Source of the DNA: Kineosphaera limosa NBRC 100340
GTDB taxonomy: Bacteria; Actinomycetota; Actinomycetes; Actinomycetales; Dermatophilaceae
Direction: 5' to 3'
DNA length: 64,000 nucleotides
Assembly (NCBI RefSeq): GCF_000298215.1
Contig: NZ_BAHD01000005.1
Coordinates: 62,001 to 126,000 of the forward strand
Position numbers and translations under genes: made by a program. The notes under the pieces were generated by a model. That model saw only the letters and a program-made list of their open reading frames with translations, ran no database searches and had not been told where the DNA came from. Positions 34,327 to 45,270 of the stretch are shown here, piece after piece (position 1 is the stretch's first letter; the number at the start of each line of letters is the position of its first letter).

Positions 34327-35535
34327 ATGCAGACCACTGACGATCTCCTCGCCGGCGACGTACGCGGCAAGCGCGTGCTCGTGCGCAGCGACCTCAACGT
34401 TCCCCTCGACGCCGACCGCAATATCACCGACGACGGCCGCGTGCGCGCCTCGGCCCCCACGATCAAGGCCCTCGCGGATGCCGGCGCCAAGGTCATCGTC
34501 GTCGCTCACCTGGGCCGACCCAAGGGCGCCCCGGAGGAGAAGTACTCGCTCCAGCCCGTCGTCGGCCGCCTCTCCGAGCTGGTCGGGCGTGAGGTGAAGT
34601 TCGCCGCCGACACCACCGGCCCGTCGGCGCAGGAGGTCGTGGCGTCGCTGTCCGACGGCGATGTCGCCCTGCTGGAGAACCTGCGCTTCAACGCCGGGGA
34701 GACGAGCAAGGACGAGACCGAGCGCGGCGCCTTCGCCGACGAGCTGGCCGGCCTGGCCGACGCTTTCGTCTCCGACGGCTTCGGCGTCGTGCACCGCAAG
34801 CAGGCGTCGGTCTACGACGTGGCGACCCGCCTGCCGCATTACGCCGGCGCGCTCGTGGGCACCGAGGTCGACGTGCTCAAGCGGCTCACCCAGGACCCGC
34901 AGCGCCCGTTCGCCGTCGTGCTCGGCGGTGCGAAGGTCAGCGACAAGCTCGGCGTCATCGCCAACCTGCTCAACGTCGCCGACCGGCTGCTCATCGGCGG
35001 CGGCATGGTGTTCACCTTCCTCAAGGCTCAGGGCCACGAGGTCGGCAAGAGCCTGCTGGAGGCCGACCAGATCGACACCGTCAAGGGCTACCTCGAAGAG
35101 GCCCAGGCCAAGGGCGTGGAGATCGTGCTGCCGACCGACATCGTCGTGGCGGAGGCGTTCTCCGCGGACTCCCCGCACGAGGTTGTCGCCGCCGACGCGA
35201 TCCCCGCCGACCAGATGGGCCTGGACATCGGCCCGGAGTCGGCCCAGCTGTTCGCCGACAAGCTCTCCGACACCAAGACGGTCTTCTGGAACGGCCCGAT
35301 GGGCGCGTTCGAGATGGCGCCCTTCGCCGCCGGCACCAAGGCCGTCGCGCAGGCCCTCGTCGACGTCACCAAGGACGGCGCCCTGACGGTCGTCGGTGGC
35401 GGCGACTCCGCTGCGGCCGTCCGCCAGCTCGGTTTCGCCGACTCCGACTTCGGACACATCTCCACCGGTGGCGGCGCCTCGTTGGAGTACCTGGAGGGCA
35501 AGACCCTCCCGGGCATCGACATCCTCTCCAAGTGA
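34327..35535 (+). CDS. pgk: Phosphoglycerate kinase
   Basis: 402 residues from ATG 34327 (AGGAG six bases upstream). N-lobe substrate motif [12 protein letters not shown] (about 18-29), HLGRPKG basic patch, and C-lobe nucleotide motifs [22 protein letters not shown] and GGGDSAAAV. It makes ATP from 1,3-bisphosphoglycerate. Followed 34 bases later by tpiA, so the two share a transcript. Confidence 0.97.
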   Translation: MQTTDDLLAGDVRGKRVLVRSDLNVPLDADRNITDDGRVRASAPTIKALADAGAKVIVVAHLGRPKGAPEEKYSLQPVVGRLSELVGREVKFAADTTGPSAQEVVASLSDGDVALLENLRFNAGETSKDETERGAFADELAGLADAFVSDGFGVVHRKQASVYDVATRLPHYAGALVGTEVDVLKRLTQDPQRPFAVVLGGAKVSDKLGVIANLLNVADRLLIGGGMVFTFLKAQGHEVGKSLLEADQIDTVKGYLEEAQAKGVEIVLPTDIVVAEAFSADSPHEVVAADAIPADQMGLDIGPESAQLFADKLSDTKTVFWNGPMGAFEMAPFAAGTKAVAQALVDVTKDGALTVVGGGDSAAAVRQLGFADSDFGHISTGGGASLEYLEGKTLPGIDILSK

Positions 35536-35569
35536 GCGCCGCTCACCCGATCACCGACGAAAGGCAACG

Positions 35570-36352
35570 ATGAGCCAGCGCACTCCGCTCATGGCGGGCA
35601 ACTGGAAGATGAACCTCGACCACACCGAGGCCACGCACCTGATGCAGAAGCTCGACTGGACGCTGAAGGACGCCAAGCACGACTACTCGGCCGTCGAGGT
35701 CGCCGTGCTGCCGCCGTTCACCGACCTGCGCACCGTGCAGACCCTCGTCGAGGGCGACAAGCTCGACATCAAGTACGGCGCGCAGGACCTGTCGCCGCAC
35801 GACTCGGGCGCCTACACCGGCGACATCTCCGGGGCGTTCCTGGCCAAGCTCGGCTGCACCTACGTGGCCGTCGGCCACAGCGAGCGCCGCGAAGGCCACG
35901 GCGAGACCGACGAGTTGCTCAACGCCAAGGTCAAGGCCGCCTACAAGCACGGGCTCATCCCGATCCTGTGCTGCGGTGAGGCCCTCGAGGTGCGCAAGGC
36001 GGGCGGCCAGGTCGCCCACGTGCTCGCGCAGATCGAGGCCGACCTCGACGGGCTGCCCGCCGAGCAGGCCAAAGACATCGTCATCGCCTACGAGCCCATC
36101 TGGGCCATCGGCACCGGCGAGGTCGCGACCCCGGAGGATGCCCAGGAGGTGTGTGAGGCGATCCGCGGCAAGCTCGCCGAGCTCTACGGCCAGGAGCTGG
36201 CCGACGGCGTGCGCATCCTCTACGGCGGCTCGGTGAAGTCGAGCAATGTCGCCGACATCATGGCCAAGCCGGATGTCGACGGCGCCCTCGTCGGCGGTGC
36301 CTCGCTGAAGGCCGAGGAGTTCGCCGGCATCGCCGGGTTCCAGCGCAGCTGA
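35570..36352 (+). CDS. tpiA: Triosephosphate isomerase
   Basis: 260 residues from ATG 35570 (AAAGG upstream). TIM-barrel signatures: NWKMN (about 9-13, catalytic Lys), AVGHSERR (catalytic His), [10 protein letters not shown] (catalytic Glu) and the phosphate loop YGGSVKSSN. It interconverts dihydroxyacetone phosphate and glyceraldehyde 3-phosphate. It is last of the gap-pgk-tpiA cluster and followed by a strong hairpin. Confidence 0.97.
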   Translation: MSQRTPLMAGNWKMNLDHTEATHLMQKLDWTLKDAKHDYSAVEVAVLPPFTDLRTVQTLVEGDKLDIKYGAQDLSPHDSGAYTGDISGAFLAKLGCTYVAVGHSERREGHGETDELLNAKVKAAYKHGLIPILCCGEALEVRKAGGQVAHVLAQIEADLDGLPAEQAKDIVIAYEPIWAIGTGEVATPEDAQEVCEAIRGKLAELYGQELADGVRILYGGSVKSSNVADIMAKPDVDGALVGGASLKAEEFAGIAGFQRS

Positions 36353-36369
36353 AGGTAGTTCGCACCCCA

Positions 36370-36408
36370 GCGCCGGCCCCGGTCGCACGTGAGCACCCGG
36401 GCCGGCGC
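36370..36408 (+). terminator. Terminator after tpiA
   Basis: Ten-base perfect arms GCGCCGGCCC and GGGCCGGCGC, with a partly paired interior, starting 18 bases after the tpiA stop. No U-tract. It separates the glycolytic transcript from secG. Confidence 0.7.
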
Positions 36409-36508
36409 GTGGGTCGCGTTGCATCGACCCCCGGGTCGGTGCAGTATCCTGATGGTCGGCCATGCCCGGAGATCCCGTGCACTCCGACGACGAAACGAGT
36501 TCCCCACC

Positions 36509-36751
36509 GTGGACGTGTTGCACATCGCCCTTCAGGTCATGCTCGTGGTGACCGGTCTGTTCCTCGTGCTGCTCATTCTCATGCACAAGGGTCAAGGCGG
36601 CGGTATGTCGGAGATGTTCGGCGGCAGCATGCAGAGCACCATGGGCGGGTCCTCGGTGGCAGAACGAAACCTCAACCGCATCACGATCACGGTGGCCCTC
36701 GTGTGGCTCGCCTGCATCGTCGGTCTGGGACTGCTGACGCGCTTCGCCTGA
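36509..36751 (+). CDS. secG: Preprotein translocase subunit SecG
   Basis: 80 residues from GTG 36509 (an in-frame GTG two codons on is possible). Two membrane helices (about 3-25 and 53-75) flank the conserved cytoplasmic loop with LMHKGQGGGMSEMFGG and the NLNRIT motif. SecG helps SecYE move proteins by SecA. Its place after tpiA is a conserved actinobacterial arrangement. Confidence 0.92.
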   Translation: MDVLHIALQVMLVVTGLFLVLLILMHKGQGGGMSEMFGGSMQSTMGGSSVAERNLNRITITVALVWLACIVGLGLLTRFA

Positions 36752-36841
36752 GACAGGGGTTTCGCCCCCGTCGATCACCGCATGCGCACCGGTCCGCTGC
36801 GATATCGTGGTGCGATCGGCTGCGCAAGGGACTGGTGAAAC

Positions 36842-37192
36842 ATGGCCGGATCTAACGTCATTCGTGGAAGTCGCGTCGGTGCTGGACCGATGGGGGAGGC
36901 CGAGCGCGGCGACGCCGCCCCCCGGCTGACCGTCTCGTACTGGTGCGCCCGCGGTCACGAGACCGCCCCGAGCTTCGCCATCGAAGAAGGCGCGACCGTG
37001 CCCGAGCAGTGGGACTGCCCCCGGTGCGGTCTGCCGGCCGGGCGTGACCAACAGAACCCGCCCGAGCCGCTGCGCAACGAGCCGTACAAGACGCACTTGG
37101 CGTACGTGAAAGAGCGGCGCACCGACGCTGACGGGCAGAATCTGCTCGACGAGGCACTGAGCGCCCTGCGCACGCGCCGCGGTCGCGGCTGA
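36842..37192 (+). CDS. rbpA: RNA polymerase-binding protein RbpA
   Basis: 116 residues from ATG 36842. The N-terminal tail holds SNVIRGSRVGAGPMGE, the core binds zinc or a remnant site with WCARGH and CPRCG, and the C-terminal sigma-interaction region includes PYKTHLAYVKERR. RbpA stabilises open complexes with the principal sigma factor, and is restricted to Actinobacteria, which supports the taxonomy. It is monocistronic, with a strong terminator after it. Confidence 0.95.
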   Translation: MAGSNVIRGSRVGAGPMGEAERGDAAPRLTVSYWCARGHETAPSFAIEEGATVPEQWDCPRCGLPAGRDQQNPPEPLRNEPYKTHLAYVKERRTDADGQNLLDEALSALRTRRGRG

Positions 37193-37203
37193 CGCTCGAC
37201 ACA

Positions 37204-37242
37204 GGCTGCGGCGTGCGGGGAAGAACCCCGCACGCCGCAGCC
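37204..37242. terminator. Terminator between rbpA and opcA
   Basis: 17-base perfect stem with a five-base loop (AAGAA). It stands between the convergent rbpA and opcA, so it can act on both transcripts. This is one of the strongest hairpins in the window. Confidence 0.88.
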
Positions 37243-37257
37243 TCTCTGAGCGGGTGG

Positions 37258-38226
37258 CTACGGCTGGGGCTCGACGGGTCCGGCCGACTGCGCGCCGCCG
37301 CCACGCTTGGCCGCCGACAACCGCGGCAGCCCGTCGCGCAGCGTGCGTTCGTAGACCTCGTCGGCGTCGAGGCGGGCCAGCTCGTCGGCCAGGCACTCGG
37401 CGTCGGAGCGCCGCGCCAACGCCAGTCGCCGCATCGGCTGGCCCACCTGCTCCAGGGTGGCCACCGAGCCGTCGGGCCGGTCGAGGTCGACCGACCCCGA
37501 GGGGCGCTGCAACCGAACCCCGATGATGCCCGTGCCAGGTCGAGTGTGCTCTCGGGTCACCGGGGCATCGAGGTAGGTGGCGAGCCAGGCGGCGAGCAGG
37601 TCGCAGGCGGCCGAGTCTTGGCCGCCGGTGACCGTGATGGCGGTGACCGGTTCGAAGGGCGGCTGATCGAGGGCGGCCGCGAGCAGGCCGCGCCACTTCG
37701 TCGTGCGCGTCCACGAGAGGTCGGTGTCACCAGGGGTGTACGTCTTCGCGCGACCCAGAATCGACTTCGTCGGGTCCACCGAGTGCTCCGCGTCGGTGAT
37801 CCGACGCGACGCGAGGGAGCCCACGGGGTCTGCGGCGGCGTTCTTCGGACCGTTCTGCGGCCACCACGCGACGATGGGGGAGTCGGTGAGCAGCAGCGGC
37901 AACACCACCGACTCCCCGTGCCGGGTCAGCTCGCCGTAGAGGCGCAACACGACGACCTCGCTGGCGCCGGCGTCTCCGCCGACCCTGATCTGCGCGTCGA
38001 TGCGGTTGGCGGCGCGGCGGTTGCCGGTCACGAGGCACACGATGCGGCTGGGGTGTTGGCGGGTCGCATCACCGGCGACGTGCAGCACGGTCTCGGCGCC
38101 GTGCTCGTCGGTGATCGCGACGAGCGTGAGAACCCGCCCCAGCGCCATCGACCCGACGTCGTCGCGCAGTTGCACGAGCTTCTTGGTCACGGCCTGCACG
38201 CTGGTGGCCGGCAGGTCGACGATCAC
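37258..38226 (-). CDS. opcA: Glucose-6-phosphate dehydrogenase assembly protein OpcA
   Basis: 322 residues from GTG 38226, overlapping the zwf stop (GTGA). It starts [16 protein letters not shown] and includes VLTLVAITDEHG, SEVVVLRLYGELTRHGESVVLPLLL and PIVAWWPQNGPK; these are OpcA family features, with no catalytic site of its own. It is needed for assembly or redox-dependent activation of Zwf. It is last in tkt-tal-zwf-opcA. A pgl gene (6-phosphogluconolactonase), often next in Actinobacteria, is not there. Confidence 0.93.
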   Translation of the reverse strand: MIVDLPATSVQAVTKKLVQLRDDVGSMALGRVLTLVAITDEHGAETVLHVAGDATRQHPSRIVCLVTGNRRAANRIDAQIRVGGDAGASEVVVLRLYGELTRHGESVVLPLLLTDSPIVAWWPQNGPKNAAADPVGSLASRRITDAEHSVDPTKSILGRAKTYTPGDTDLSWTRTTKWRGLLAAALDQPPFEPVTAITVTGGQDSAACDLLAAWLATYLDAPVTREHTRPGTGIIGVRLQRPSGSVDLDRPDGSVATLEQVGQPMRRLALARRSDAECLADELARLDADEVYERTLRDGLPRLSAAKRGGGAQSAGPVEPQP

Positions 38227-39782
38227 GGCATCCTCCAGTGGCGTCCGTCACGGGCCAGCATGTCGTCGCTGGACTGCGGTCCCCACAACCCGGATTCGTA
38301 GGCCTGCGGGCTGTGCTTCTCACGCGCCCAGGCCTGAGTGACCGGGTCGAGGATCTGCCACGACAACTCGACCTCCTCGTGCCGCGGAAACAGCGGCGGG
38401 TCGCCGAGCAACACGTCGAGGATGAGTCGTTCGTAGGCCTCGGGGCTGGACTCGGTGAAGGCGCGGCCGTAGCCGAAGTCCATCGTCACGTCGCGCACCT
38501 CCATCGAGGGGCCGGGCACCTTGGAGCCGAACCGGATCGTCACGCCCTCGTCGGGCTGTACCCGGATGACGATGGCGTTCTTGCCGAGCTCCTCGGTGTC
38601 GGTGGCGGAGAAGGGTAGATGCGGGGCCTTCTTGAAGACGACAGCGATCTCCGTGACGCGTTTGGCCAGCCGTTTGCCGGTGCGCAGGTAGAACGGCACT
38701 CCGGCCCAGCGCCGGTTCTCCACGGCGAGCTTGAGCGCCGCGTAGGTCTCCGTGGTGGAGCCGGGGTCGACGCCGTGTTCCTGCAGGTAGCCCATCACCT
38801 TGTCGCCGCCCTGCCAGCCCGCGGCGTATTGACCGCGGGCGGTCGCCTCGGTGACATCTCCGGCCAGGCGCACGCAGGAGAGCACCTTCTCCTTCTCGGC
38901 GCGCAGGTGGACGGCGTCGAAGGCCACGGGCTCTTCCATGGCGGTCAGCGCCAGGAGTTGTAGCAGGTGATTCTGGATGACGTCGCGGGCGGCGCCGATG
39001 CCGTCGTAGTAGCCGGCGCGACCGCTGATGCCGATGTCCTCGGCCATCGTGATCTGCACGTGGTCGACGTAGTTGCCGTTCCAGATGGGCTCGTACATCT
39101 GGTTCGCGAAGCGCATCGCCAGCAGGTTCTGCACCGTCTCTTTGCCGAGGTAGTGGTCGATGCGGAAGACGGAGTCGGGGGCGAACACCGACTCCACGAT
39201 GTCATTGAGGGCGCGCGCGCTCTCGAGGTCGTGACCGAACGGTTTCTCGATGACGACCCGGCGCCACGCATCGCCTTGCGGTGCCGCCAGGCCGCTGCGT
39301 TGTAGCTGCTGGCACACCTGGCCGAAGCTGCCAGGCGGGATGGACAGGTAGAAGGCGTGGTTGCCGCCGGTGCCCCGCTCCGCGTCGAGCGCGAGCAGGG
39401 TCTGCGCGAGGTCGTCGAACGCGGCGTCGTCGTCGAAGGTGCCCTGCACGAACCGCAAGCCCTCGCACAGTTGCCGCCAGACGTCCTCCCGGTAGGGAGT
39501 GCGGGCGTACTGGCGGACCGACTCGTGCACGACCTCGGCGAAGTCCTCGTGATCCCAGTCGCGGCGGGCGAAGCCGACCAGCGCGAAACCCGGCGGCAGC
39601 AGGCCCCGGTTGGCCAGGTCGTAGATCGCGGGCATGAGCTTCTTGCGGGCCAGGTCGCCGGTGATGCCGAACATCACCATGCTGCACGGCCCGGCGATTC
39701 GCGGCAGTCGCTTGTCCCGCGGATCCCGCAGCGGGTTGAGGCCCGGGCCGATCACGACCCCTGTCATCTCGGTTCCCGTCAT
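38223..39782 (-). CDS. zwf: Glucose-6-phosphate 1-dehydrogenase
   Basis: 519 residues from ATG 39782, which overlaps the tal stop (ATGA); an ATG at 39767 is an alternative. Nucleotide motif [19 protein letters not shown] (about 38-56), catalytic stretch [19 protein letters not shown] and conserved EPIWN. It oxidises glucose 6-phosphate to 6-phosphogluconolactone and makes NADPH, opening the oxidative pentose-phosphate pathway. It is flanked by tal upstream and opcA downstream, with overlapping junctions on both sides. Confidence 0.96.
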   Translation of the reverse strand: MTGTEMTGVVIGPGLNPLRDPRDKRLPRIAGPCSMVMFGITGDLARKKLMPAIYDLANRGLLPPGFALVGFARRDWDHEDFAEVVHESVRQYARTPYREDVWRQLCEGLRFVQGTFDDDAAFDDLAQTLLALDAERGTGGNHAFYLSIPPGSFGQVCQQLQRSGLAAPQGDAWRRVVIEKPFGHDLESARALNDIVESVFAPDSVFRIDHYLGKETVQNLLAMRFANQMYEPIWNGNYVDHVQITMAEDIGISGRAGYYDGIGAARDVIQNHLLQLLALTAMEEPVAFDAVHLRAEKEKVLSCVRLAGDVTEATARGQYAAGWQGGDKVMGYLQEHGVDPGSTTETYAALKLAVENRRWAGVPFYLRTGKRLAKRVTEIAVVFKKAPHLPFSATDTEELGKNAIVIRVQPDEGVTIRFGSKVPGPSMEVRDVTMDFGYGRAFTESSPEAYERLILDVLLGDPPLFPRHEEVELSWQILDPVTQAWAREKHSPQAYESGLWGPQSSDDMLARDGRHWRMP

Positions 39783-40933
39783 TCGGCGCCGGCCCGCTGC
39801 AACTCGCCGTCGACGGACTCCAGCAATTCCTCCCAGGAGGCCTCGAACTTGGTCAGGCCCTCCTGCTCGAGTTGCTCCACCACCTGGGTGTAGGAGATGC
39901 CCAGGCGCTCCAGGTCGTCCAGCGTCGACGCCGATTGCTCGTACTGACCGACGATCGTGTCGCCGGTGACCTCGCCGTGGTCGGCGACCGCCTGCAACGT
40001 CTTCTCCGGCATGGTGTTGACCGTCTCGGGAGCGATGAGCTCGGTGACGTACATGGTGTCGGGATACTCGGGGTTCTTCACACCGGTCGAGGCCCACAGC
40101 GGACGCTGCTTGTGCGCCCCGTCGTCGCCCAGGTTGGCCCACCGCGGCGTCGAGAACACCTCCTCGAACGCCTGATAGGCGAGCCGGGCGTTCGCGATGC
40201 CGGCCTTGCCCGCCAATGCTCGGGCCTGGTCGGCGTGCTCACCGTCGGCCAGCTGCTGCAAGCGCTGGTCGACCTCGGAGTCGACCCGAGAGACGAAGAA
40301 CGAGGCCACCGAGTGGATGCGGGACAGGTCCCGCCCGTGCTCGCGGGCCTGCTCCAGACCGGTCAGATAGGCGTTCATCACCCCGCGGTAGCGGTCGATG
40401 CCGAAGATGAGGGTCACGTTGACGTTGATGCCTTCGGCGATCGCCTCGGCGATTGCCGGTAGCCCTTCGACGGTCGCCGGGATCTTGATCATGACGTTGG
40501 GCCGGTCCACCGACTGCCACAGGCGCCGGGCCATGTCGAGAGTGCCCTGTTTGTCGCGCGCGAGCCGCGGGTCGACCTCGATCGAGACCCGGCCGTCGAC
40601 GCCGTCGGTGGCGTCGAAGACCGGACGCAGCACGTCGCAGGCGTCCTGCACGTCGCGAGTGGTGAGGGCCCAGACCGCCGACTCGACGTCGGCGCCCTCG
40701 GCCGCCAGTTGCGCGACCTGCTGGTCGTAGGCGCCGCCCTGGGTGAGGGCCGCCGCGAAGATCGTGGGATTCGTCGTGACGCCCACGACCCCCAGCTCCG
40801 CCACCTTGCGGCCGAGTTCGCCGGAGGTGAGCATCGGGCGGTTCAAGTCGTCCAGCCAGATCGAGACGCCCGCCCGGGCGACATCCGCCAACCGCGGGTT
40901 GGCCGATGCCTGCCCGGGTGTGTTTGCTGTCAT
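39779..40933 (-). CDS. tal: Transaldolase
   Basis: 384 residues from ATG 40933. Motifs are [11 protein letters not shown] near the N-terminus, [13 protein letters not shown], the Schiff-base Lys in NVMIKIPAT (about 140), and [14 protein letters not shown]. It is the long actinobacterial type, with an extended C-terminus. It transfers dihydroxyacetone units between sugar phosphates. It starts four bases after the tkt stop, and its own stop overlaps zwf. Confidence 0.96.
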   Translation of the reverse strand: MTANTPGQASANPRLADVARAGVSIWLDDLNRPMLTSGELGRKVAELGVVGVTTNPTIFAAALTQGGAYDQQVAQLAAEGADVESAVWALTTRDVQDACDVLRPVFDATDGVDGRVSIEVDPRLARDKQGTLDMARRLWQSVDRPNVMIKIPATVEGLPAIAEAIAEGINVNVTLIFGIDRYRGVMNAYLTGLEQAREHGRDLSRIHSVASFFVSRVDSEVDQRLQQLADGEHADQARALAGKAGIANARLAYQAFEEVFSTPRWANLGDDGAHKQRPLWASTGVKNPEYPDTMYVTELIAPETVNTMPEKTLQAVADHGEVTGDTIVGQYEQSASTLDDLERLGISYTQVVEQLEQEGLTKFEASWEELLESVDGELQRAGAE

Positions 40934-40937
40934 CGGC

Positions 40938-43130
40938 TCAGTTGCCTTCCTCAAAGGTGGCGGTGGCGACGACCGGCGCGTCGCCTCCCGGAACGGCGTC
41001 GGAGACGCGGGCCAGCGACGCCTCGGCGGCGGCCACGACGGCCTCGGCGGTGAATCCGAACTCCTGGAACAGTCGCTTGCCGTCCGCGGAGGCGCCGAAG
41101 TGGTCGATGGCCACGATCTTGCCCGCGTCGCCGACGAACTCGCGCCAGCCCAGCGACGAGCCGGCCTCGACGCTGACCCGGGCGCGAACGGCCGCCGGCA
41201 GCACCTGCTCCTGGTAGGCGGCGTCCTGCTCGGCGAACCACTCGACGCACGGCATCGAGACGACCCGGGCGGCCACGCCCTGCGTCTCGAGCGTCGCGGC
41301 GGCGGTCACGGCGATCGAAACCTCGGAGCCGGTGGCGATGAGGATGACGTCGGGCGTGCTCTTCGATCCCTCCACCAGCACGTAGGCGCCCTTGGCGACG
41401 CCGTCGGCACCGGCCATCGTGGAGCGGTCGAGCACGGGCAACGCCTGACGGGACAGGATCATCCCGGTGGGCCGGCCGTGGCGCGCCAGTACCTGCTTCC
41501 ACACCTGGGCGGTCTCGTTGGCGTCGGCCGGGCGCACGATGTCGAGGCCGGGGATGGCGCGCAGCGAGGCCAGGTGCTCGATCGGCTGGTGGGTGGGTCC
41601 GTCTTCCCCGAGGCCGATGGAGTCGTGGGTCCACACGTAGATCGCGTCGCACTGCTGGATGGCGCCCAGGCGCACGGCGGGCCGCATGTAGTCGGAGAAC
41701 ACGAGGAACGTGCCGCCGTAGGGCCGGGTCAGGCCCTCCAGCGCGATGCCGTTGAGGATCATGCCCATGGCGTTTTCCCGCACCCCGAAGTGCAGCGTGC
41801 GGCCGTAGGGGTTGCCGCGCCACATGGCGGTCTGGCGGTCGTCGGGCAGGAACGACGGCTGGCCAGCCATCGTCGTGTTGTTGGACTCGGCCAGGTCGGC
41901 CGAGCCGCCCCACAGCTCGGGCATGACGTCGGCCAGCGCGGTGAGCACCTTTCCGCTGGCGGCGCGGGTCGCGATGCCCTTCTCGTCGGCCTCCCACGAC
42001 GGCAGAGCCGCGTCCAAGCCCGCCGGCAGCTGCCCCGCCTGCACCCGCTCCAGCAGCTGGGAGCCCTCGGGGTTGGCCTGCTGCCACGCGGCGAACTGCT
42101 CGTTCCAGGCCTGCCGGTGCAGGCGGCTGCGCTCGGCGCGGGCCTTGCGGACCGCTGCGAGCATCTCCTCATCGACCTCGAAGGTCTGCTCGGGGTCGAA
42201 GCCGAGCTCTCGCTTCAGGCCCTTGACCTCGTCGTCGCCGAGCGCCGAGCCGTGTGACTTGCCGGTGCCCTGCGCCTTGGGAGAGGGCCACGCGATGACC
42301 GTGCGCAGCATGATGAACGTGGGCTTGTCGAGAACCTTCTTGCCCTCCTCGATGGCCGCGAAGAGCGCGTCGACATCCTCGACGTAGGTGGGGCTCGTGG
42401 TGCCGTGATTGGTGCGCCACTCCACGACCCGCACGTCCCAGCCGTACGCCTCGTAGCGCTTGGGGACGTCCTCGGAGAAGGAGATGTCGGTGTCGTCCTC
42501 GATCGAGATCTGGTTCTGATCGAAGATCAGCGTGACGTTGCCCAACTGCTGCGTGCCGGCCAGGGAGCTGGCCTCGCTGGCGACGCCCTCCATCATGCAG
42601 CCGTCGCCGGCGACGATGTAGACGTGGTGGTCGAAGACGCTCTCGCCGGGTGCGGCGGCCGGGTCGTAGAGACCGCGCTGGCGACGCTGGGCCATCGCCA
42701 TGCCGATGCCGGTGGCGACGCCGGAGCCCAGCGGGCCGGTCGTGAGGTCGATCCCCTGCGTGTGGTGCACCTCGGGGTGCCCGGGAGTCTTGCTGCCCCA
42801 GGTGCGCAACGAGGAGATGTCGGACTTCTCCAGGAAGCCGTCGAAGAACAACTGGATGTACTGGGTGAGGCTCGAGTGGCCGTTGGAGAGCACGAACCGG
42901 TCGCGGCCCAGCCAGTGCGGGTCGGCGACGTCGTGCACGATGACGTTCTGGTAGAGCAGGTAGGCCAGCGGCGCCAGGCTGATGGCGGTGCCGGGGTGAC
43001 CGTTGCCGGTCTTTTGCACCGCGTCGGCGGCGAGCACGCGCGCGGTGTCTACCGCACGAACATCCGTGTCGGTCCAGCCGAGGGACTCGGCTTTGGGCGG
43101 CGACACGTTGCGGGTGGTCTGATCTGCCAC
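40938..43130 (-). CDS. tkt: Transketolase
   Basis: 730 residues from GTG 43130 (GAGAGGAG ten bases upstream; the longer open frame is unsupported). Thiamine diphosphate motif [19 protein letters not shown] with the late [16 protein letters not shown] and [12 protein letters not shown] in the N-terminal domain. The middle domain includes [13 protein letters not shown] and [14 protein letters not shown]. It moves two-carbon units between sugars. It heads the pentose-phosphate operon tkt-tal-zwf-opcA. Confidence 0.96.
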   Translation of the reverse strand: MADQTTRNVSPPKAESLGWTDTDVRAVDTARVLAADAVQKTGNGHPGTAISLAPLAYLLYQNVIVHDVADPHWLGRDRFVLSNGHSSLTQYIQLFFDGFLEKSDISSLRTWGSKTPGHPEVHHTQGIDLTTGPLGSGVATGIGMAMAQRRQRGLYDPAAAPGESVFDHHVYIVAGDGCMMEGVASEASSLAGTQQLGNVTLIFDQNQISIEDDTDISFSEDVPKRYEAYGWDVRVVEWRTNHGTTSPTYVEDVDALFAAIEEGKKVLDKPTFIMLRTVIAWPSPKAQGTGKSHGSALGDDEVKGLKRELGFDPEQTFEVDEEMLAAVRKARAERSRLHRQAWNEQFAAWQQANPEGSQLLERVQAGQLPAGLDAALPSWEADEKGIATRAASGKVLTALADVMPELWGGSADLAESNNTTMAGQPSFLPDDRQTAMWRGNPYGRTLHFGVRENAMGMILNGIALEGLTRPYGGTFLVFSDYMRPAVRLGAIQQCDAIYVWTHDSIGLGEDGPTHQPIEHLASLRAIPGLDIVRPADANETAQVWKQVLARHGRPTGMILSRQALPVLDRSTMAGADGVAKGAYVLVEGSKSTPDVILIATGSEVSIAVTAAATLETQGVAARVVSMPCVEWFAEQDAAYQEQVLPAAVRARVSVEAGSSLGWREFVGDAGKIVAIDHFGASADGKRLFQEFGFTAEAVVAAAEASLARVSDAVPGGDAPVVATATFEEGN

Positions 43131-43427
43131 GATGGGTGCTCCTCTCGGGCTCCGCCGCGCTGGTCGTGCGGAGCCAAAGGCCCGGGACGACGGGGGTGAC
43201 GGCGGGTGGACGATGTCAGGCTCGACACTAACGGTGTGGACCGACAAGGTGCACCGGGGAGTTGCTGCCGTGCACGGACACGGCAGCACCGGACTTGCTA
43301 CGGTCACGGGAGCGCTTTGCCCTTAGACTGGCCGGGTTCTCGCCGGTGCCGCGTCAGCCCAGGGCATTCCCGCAGCCGCCGGTGAGCGTCTCGACTCGGC
43401 CGACCGCCGCCTGAAGCAAAGGACACC
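43131..43427. other. Divergent promoter region between tkt and ctaB, with a perfect hairpin
   Basis: 297 bases without an ORF of merit. At 43263-43288 is a perfect ten-base stem (TGCTGCCGTG, loop CACGGA, CACGGCAGCA). TTAGACT near 43323-43329 may be the -10 of ctaB. The hairpin would sit upstream of that start and may be an operator for a dimeric regulator. Confidence 0.4.
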
Positions 43428-44408
43428 GTGACCGCACTTCAGCCACGCCACAGTCCCTCGCTCGACGCGTCTGCGCCCGGGGGCCCGGCGTCGATCCTCG
43501 TGCCGCGGCGGGCCAGCGTGTCCGACTACATCTCGTTGACGAAGCCGCGGATCATCGAGCTGCTGCTCGTCACGACCTTTCCCGTGATGTTCCTCGCGCA
43601 GCGCGGGGTGCCCCCGGTCGGCCTTATCGTGGCCACCCTCGTGGGCGGCACGCTGTCGGCGGCCAGCGCCAACGTCTTCAACTGCTACTTCGACCGCGAC
43701 ATCGACCGGCTCATGCATCGCACCGAGCGGCGGCCGCTGGCCACCGGACTCATCGAGCCGGGGCGGGCGCTGGTCTTCGCGTTCGTGCTGGGCATCGCCT
43801 CGGTGCTCATCCTCGGCTTCGCGGTCAACTGGCTGTCGGCCGGCCTGTCGCTGGCCGCCATCGGTCTGTACGTCATCTTCTACACGCTGATGCTCAAGCG
43901 CCGGACCAGCCAGAACATCGTTTGGGGCGGGGTGGCCGGCTGCATACCGGTGCTCATCGGGTGGAGCGCGGTGACCAACTCACTGGCGTGGGCGCCCGTC
44001 GTGTTGTTCCTCGTCGTGTTCTTCTGGACGCCCCCGCACTACTGGCCGCTGTCGATGCGGTTCAAGGACGACTACGCGGCGGCGGGGGTGCCGATGTTGC
44101 CGGTCGTCGAACAAGACATCACCGTCGCCCGCCAGATCGTGCTCTACACATGGGCCACCGTGGCGGTCTCCCTCGTCTTGGTACCCGTCGGCGGCATGGG
44201 CTGGATCTACCTGGTCACCGCCGTGCTCGCCGGTCTGGTCTTCGCCCACGAGGCGCACGTGCTGCTGCGCCGCGCCGGAGCACCGGAGAATCGCACGCTG
44301 GCCTCCTTGCGGCCCATGCGGCTGTTCCACTTCTCGATCAGCTACCTGACGATCCTCTTCGTCGCGGTCGCCGTCGACCCCCTGCTGCACCTGCCGCTGC
44401 CGTTCTGA
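43428..44408 (+). CDS. ctaB: Protoheme IX farnesyltransferase (heme O synthase)
   Basis: 326 residues from GTG 43428. A UbiA-family prenyltransferase with about nine membrane helices. The first Asp-rich motif is NCYFDRDID (about 84-92), followed by [12 protein letters not shown]; the second polar loop has [15 protein letters not shown]. It attaches farnesyl to heme b to make heme O for cytochrome oxidase. Its position divergent from tkt and near an ABC exporter and suf genes is a common actinobacterial layout. No ctaA (heme A synthase) is seen here. Confidence 0.95.
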   Translation: MTALQPRHSPSLDASAPGGPASILVPRRASVSDYISLTKPRIIELLLVTTFPVMFLAQRGVPPVGLIVATLVGGTLSAASANVFNCYFDRDIDRLMHRTERRPLATGLIEPGRALVFAFVLGIASVLILGFAVNWLSAGLSLAAIGLYVIFYTLMLKRRTSQNIVWGGVAGCIPVLIGWSAVTNSLAWAPVVLFLVVFFWTPPHYWPLSMRFKDDYAAAGVPMLPVVEQDITVARQIVLYTWATVAVSLVLVPVGGMGWIYLVTAVLAGLVFAHEAHVLLRRAGAPENRTLASLRPMRLFHFSISYLTILFVAVAVDPLLHLPLPF

Positions 44409-44469
44409 GCGCCGGCCCGCCCTAGCAACGCGGGGCCCAGTCGGTCGGCCACCGCCACCAATCGGCGGC

Positions 44470-45270
44470 TCAGTCTGACCAGCGGAAGTAGCGCAGGGCG
44501 AGTGCGGTGCCGAGCAGCCCCCATGCCAGCAGCACCAGGGCGGCACCGGCGTCGAAGTGACCAAGGTGCAGGGCGCCACGCAGACCGTCGGCCAGGGCGC
44601 CGGAGGGGAGCAGCTCGGCGATCGTGCCGAGCCCGGCGGGCATGGCCTGCGGCGGGATGAGGACGCCACCCAGTGCCAGCAACAGCACCCACACGAGGTT
44701 CGCCAGCGCCAGCACCGCTTCGGCGCGCAGCGCCCCGGCCAGCAGCAGCGCCAGCGCGACGAAGACCCACGACCCCAGGAGCCAGAAAAGAGTCGCCACC
44801 GGCAGACCGATCAGGCTCGGGCGCCAACCCAACGCCAGGCCGAGGCCCGCCAGCACGACGAATTGCACGACGGCGACCGCCAGCACCGCCAGACCCTTGC
44901 CGGCGAGCAGACCCGCCCGGCCCAGCGGGCTGACGCCCAGCAGCCGCAGCACCCCGTAGCGGCGATCGAAGCCCGTCGAGATCGCCTGACCCGTGAAGGC
45001 GGTCGAGAGCACGGCCAAGGCCAGCACCCCCGGCACCGCGACATCGATGCGCTCACCCGGCCCCAGCGACGGGGCCTGCGATAACGCCAGGCCCACCAGC
45101 GCCAGGGCCGGCAAGATCAGCGCCACGAGCAGCTGCTCGCCGTTGCGCAGCAGCGTGCTGGTCTCGAACCGCGCCTGCGCGAGCACCCGGCGAGCGAACG
45201 GAGCAGGCCCGATCGGCCCCGCCGGATCCGCCGCGACGGGGGCAGCGGAGGAGGGGGTGCGGTTGGTCAT
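44470..45270 (-). CDS. ABC-2 type transporter permease
   Basis: 266 residues from ATG 45270, overlapping the ATPase stop (ATGA). About six helices; GQAISTGFDRRYGVLRLLGVSPLGR is the cytoplasmic coupling helix. In Actinobacteria this pair usually lies between ctaB and sufR. It may serve heme or cytochrome oxidase biogenesis or stress export, but the substrate is not known. Convergent with ctaB. Confidence 0.87.
   Translation of the reverse strand: MTNRTPSSAAPVAADPAGPIGPAPFARRVLAQARFETSTLLRNGEQLLVALILPALALVGLALSQAPSLGPGERIDVAVPGVLALAVLSTAFTGQAISTGFDRRYGVLRLLGVSPLGRAGLLAGKGLAVLAVAVVQFVVLAGLGLALGWRPSLIGLPVATLFWLLGSWVFVALALLLAGALRAEAVLALANLVWVLLLALGGVLIPPQAMPAGLGTIAELLPSGALADGLRGALHLGHFDAGAALVLLAWGLLGTALALRYFRWSD

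Noticed and set aside
35543..37714. 723-codon minus-strand frame opposite tpiA, secG and rbpA
   Set aside because: Antisense shadow of confidently identified genes.
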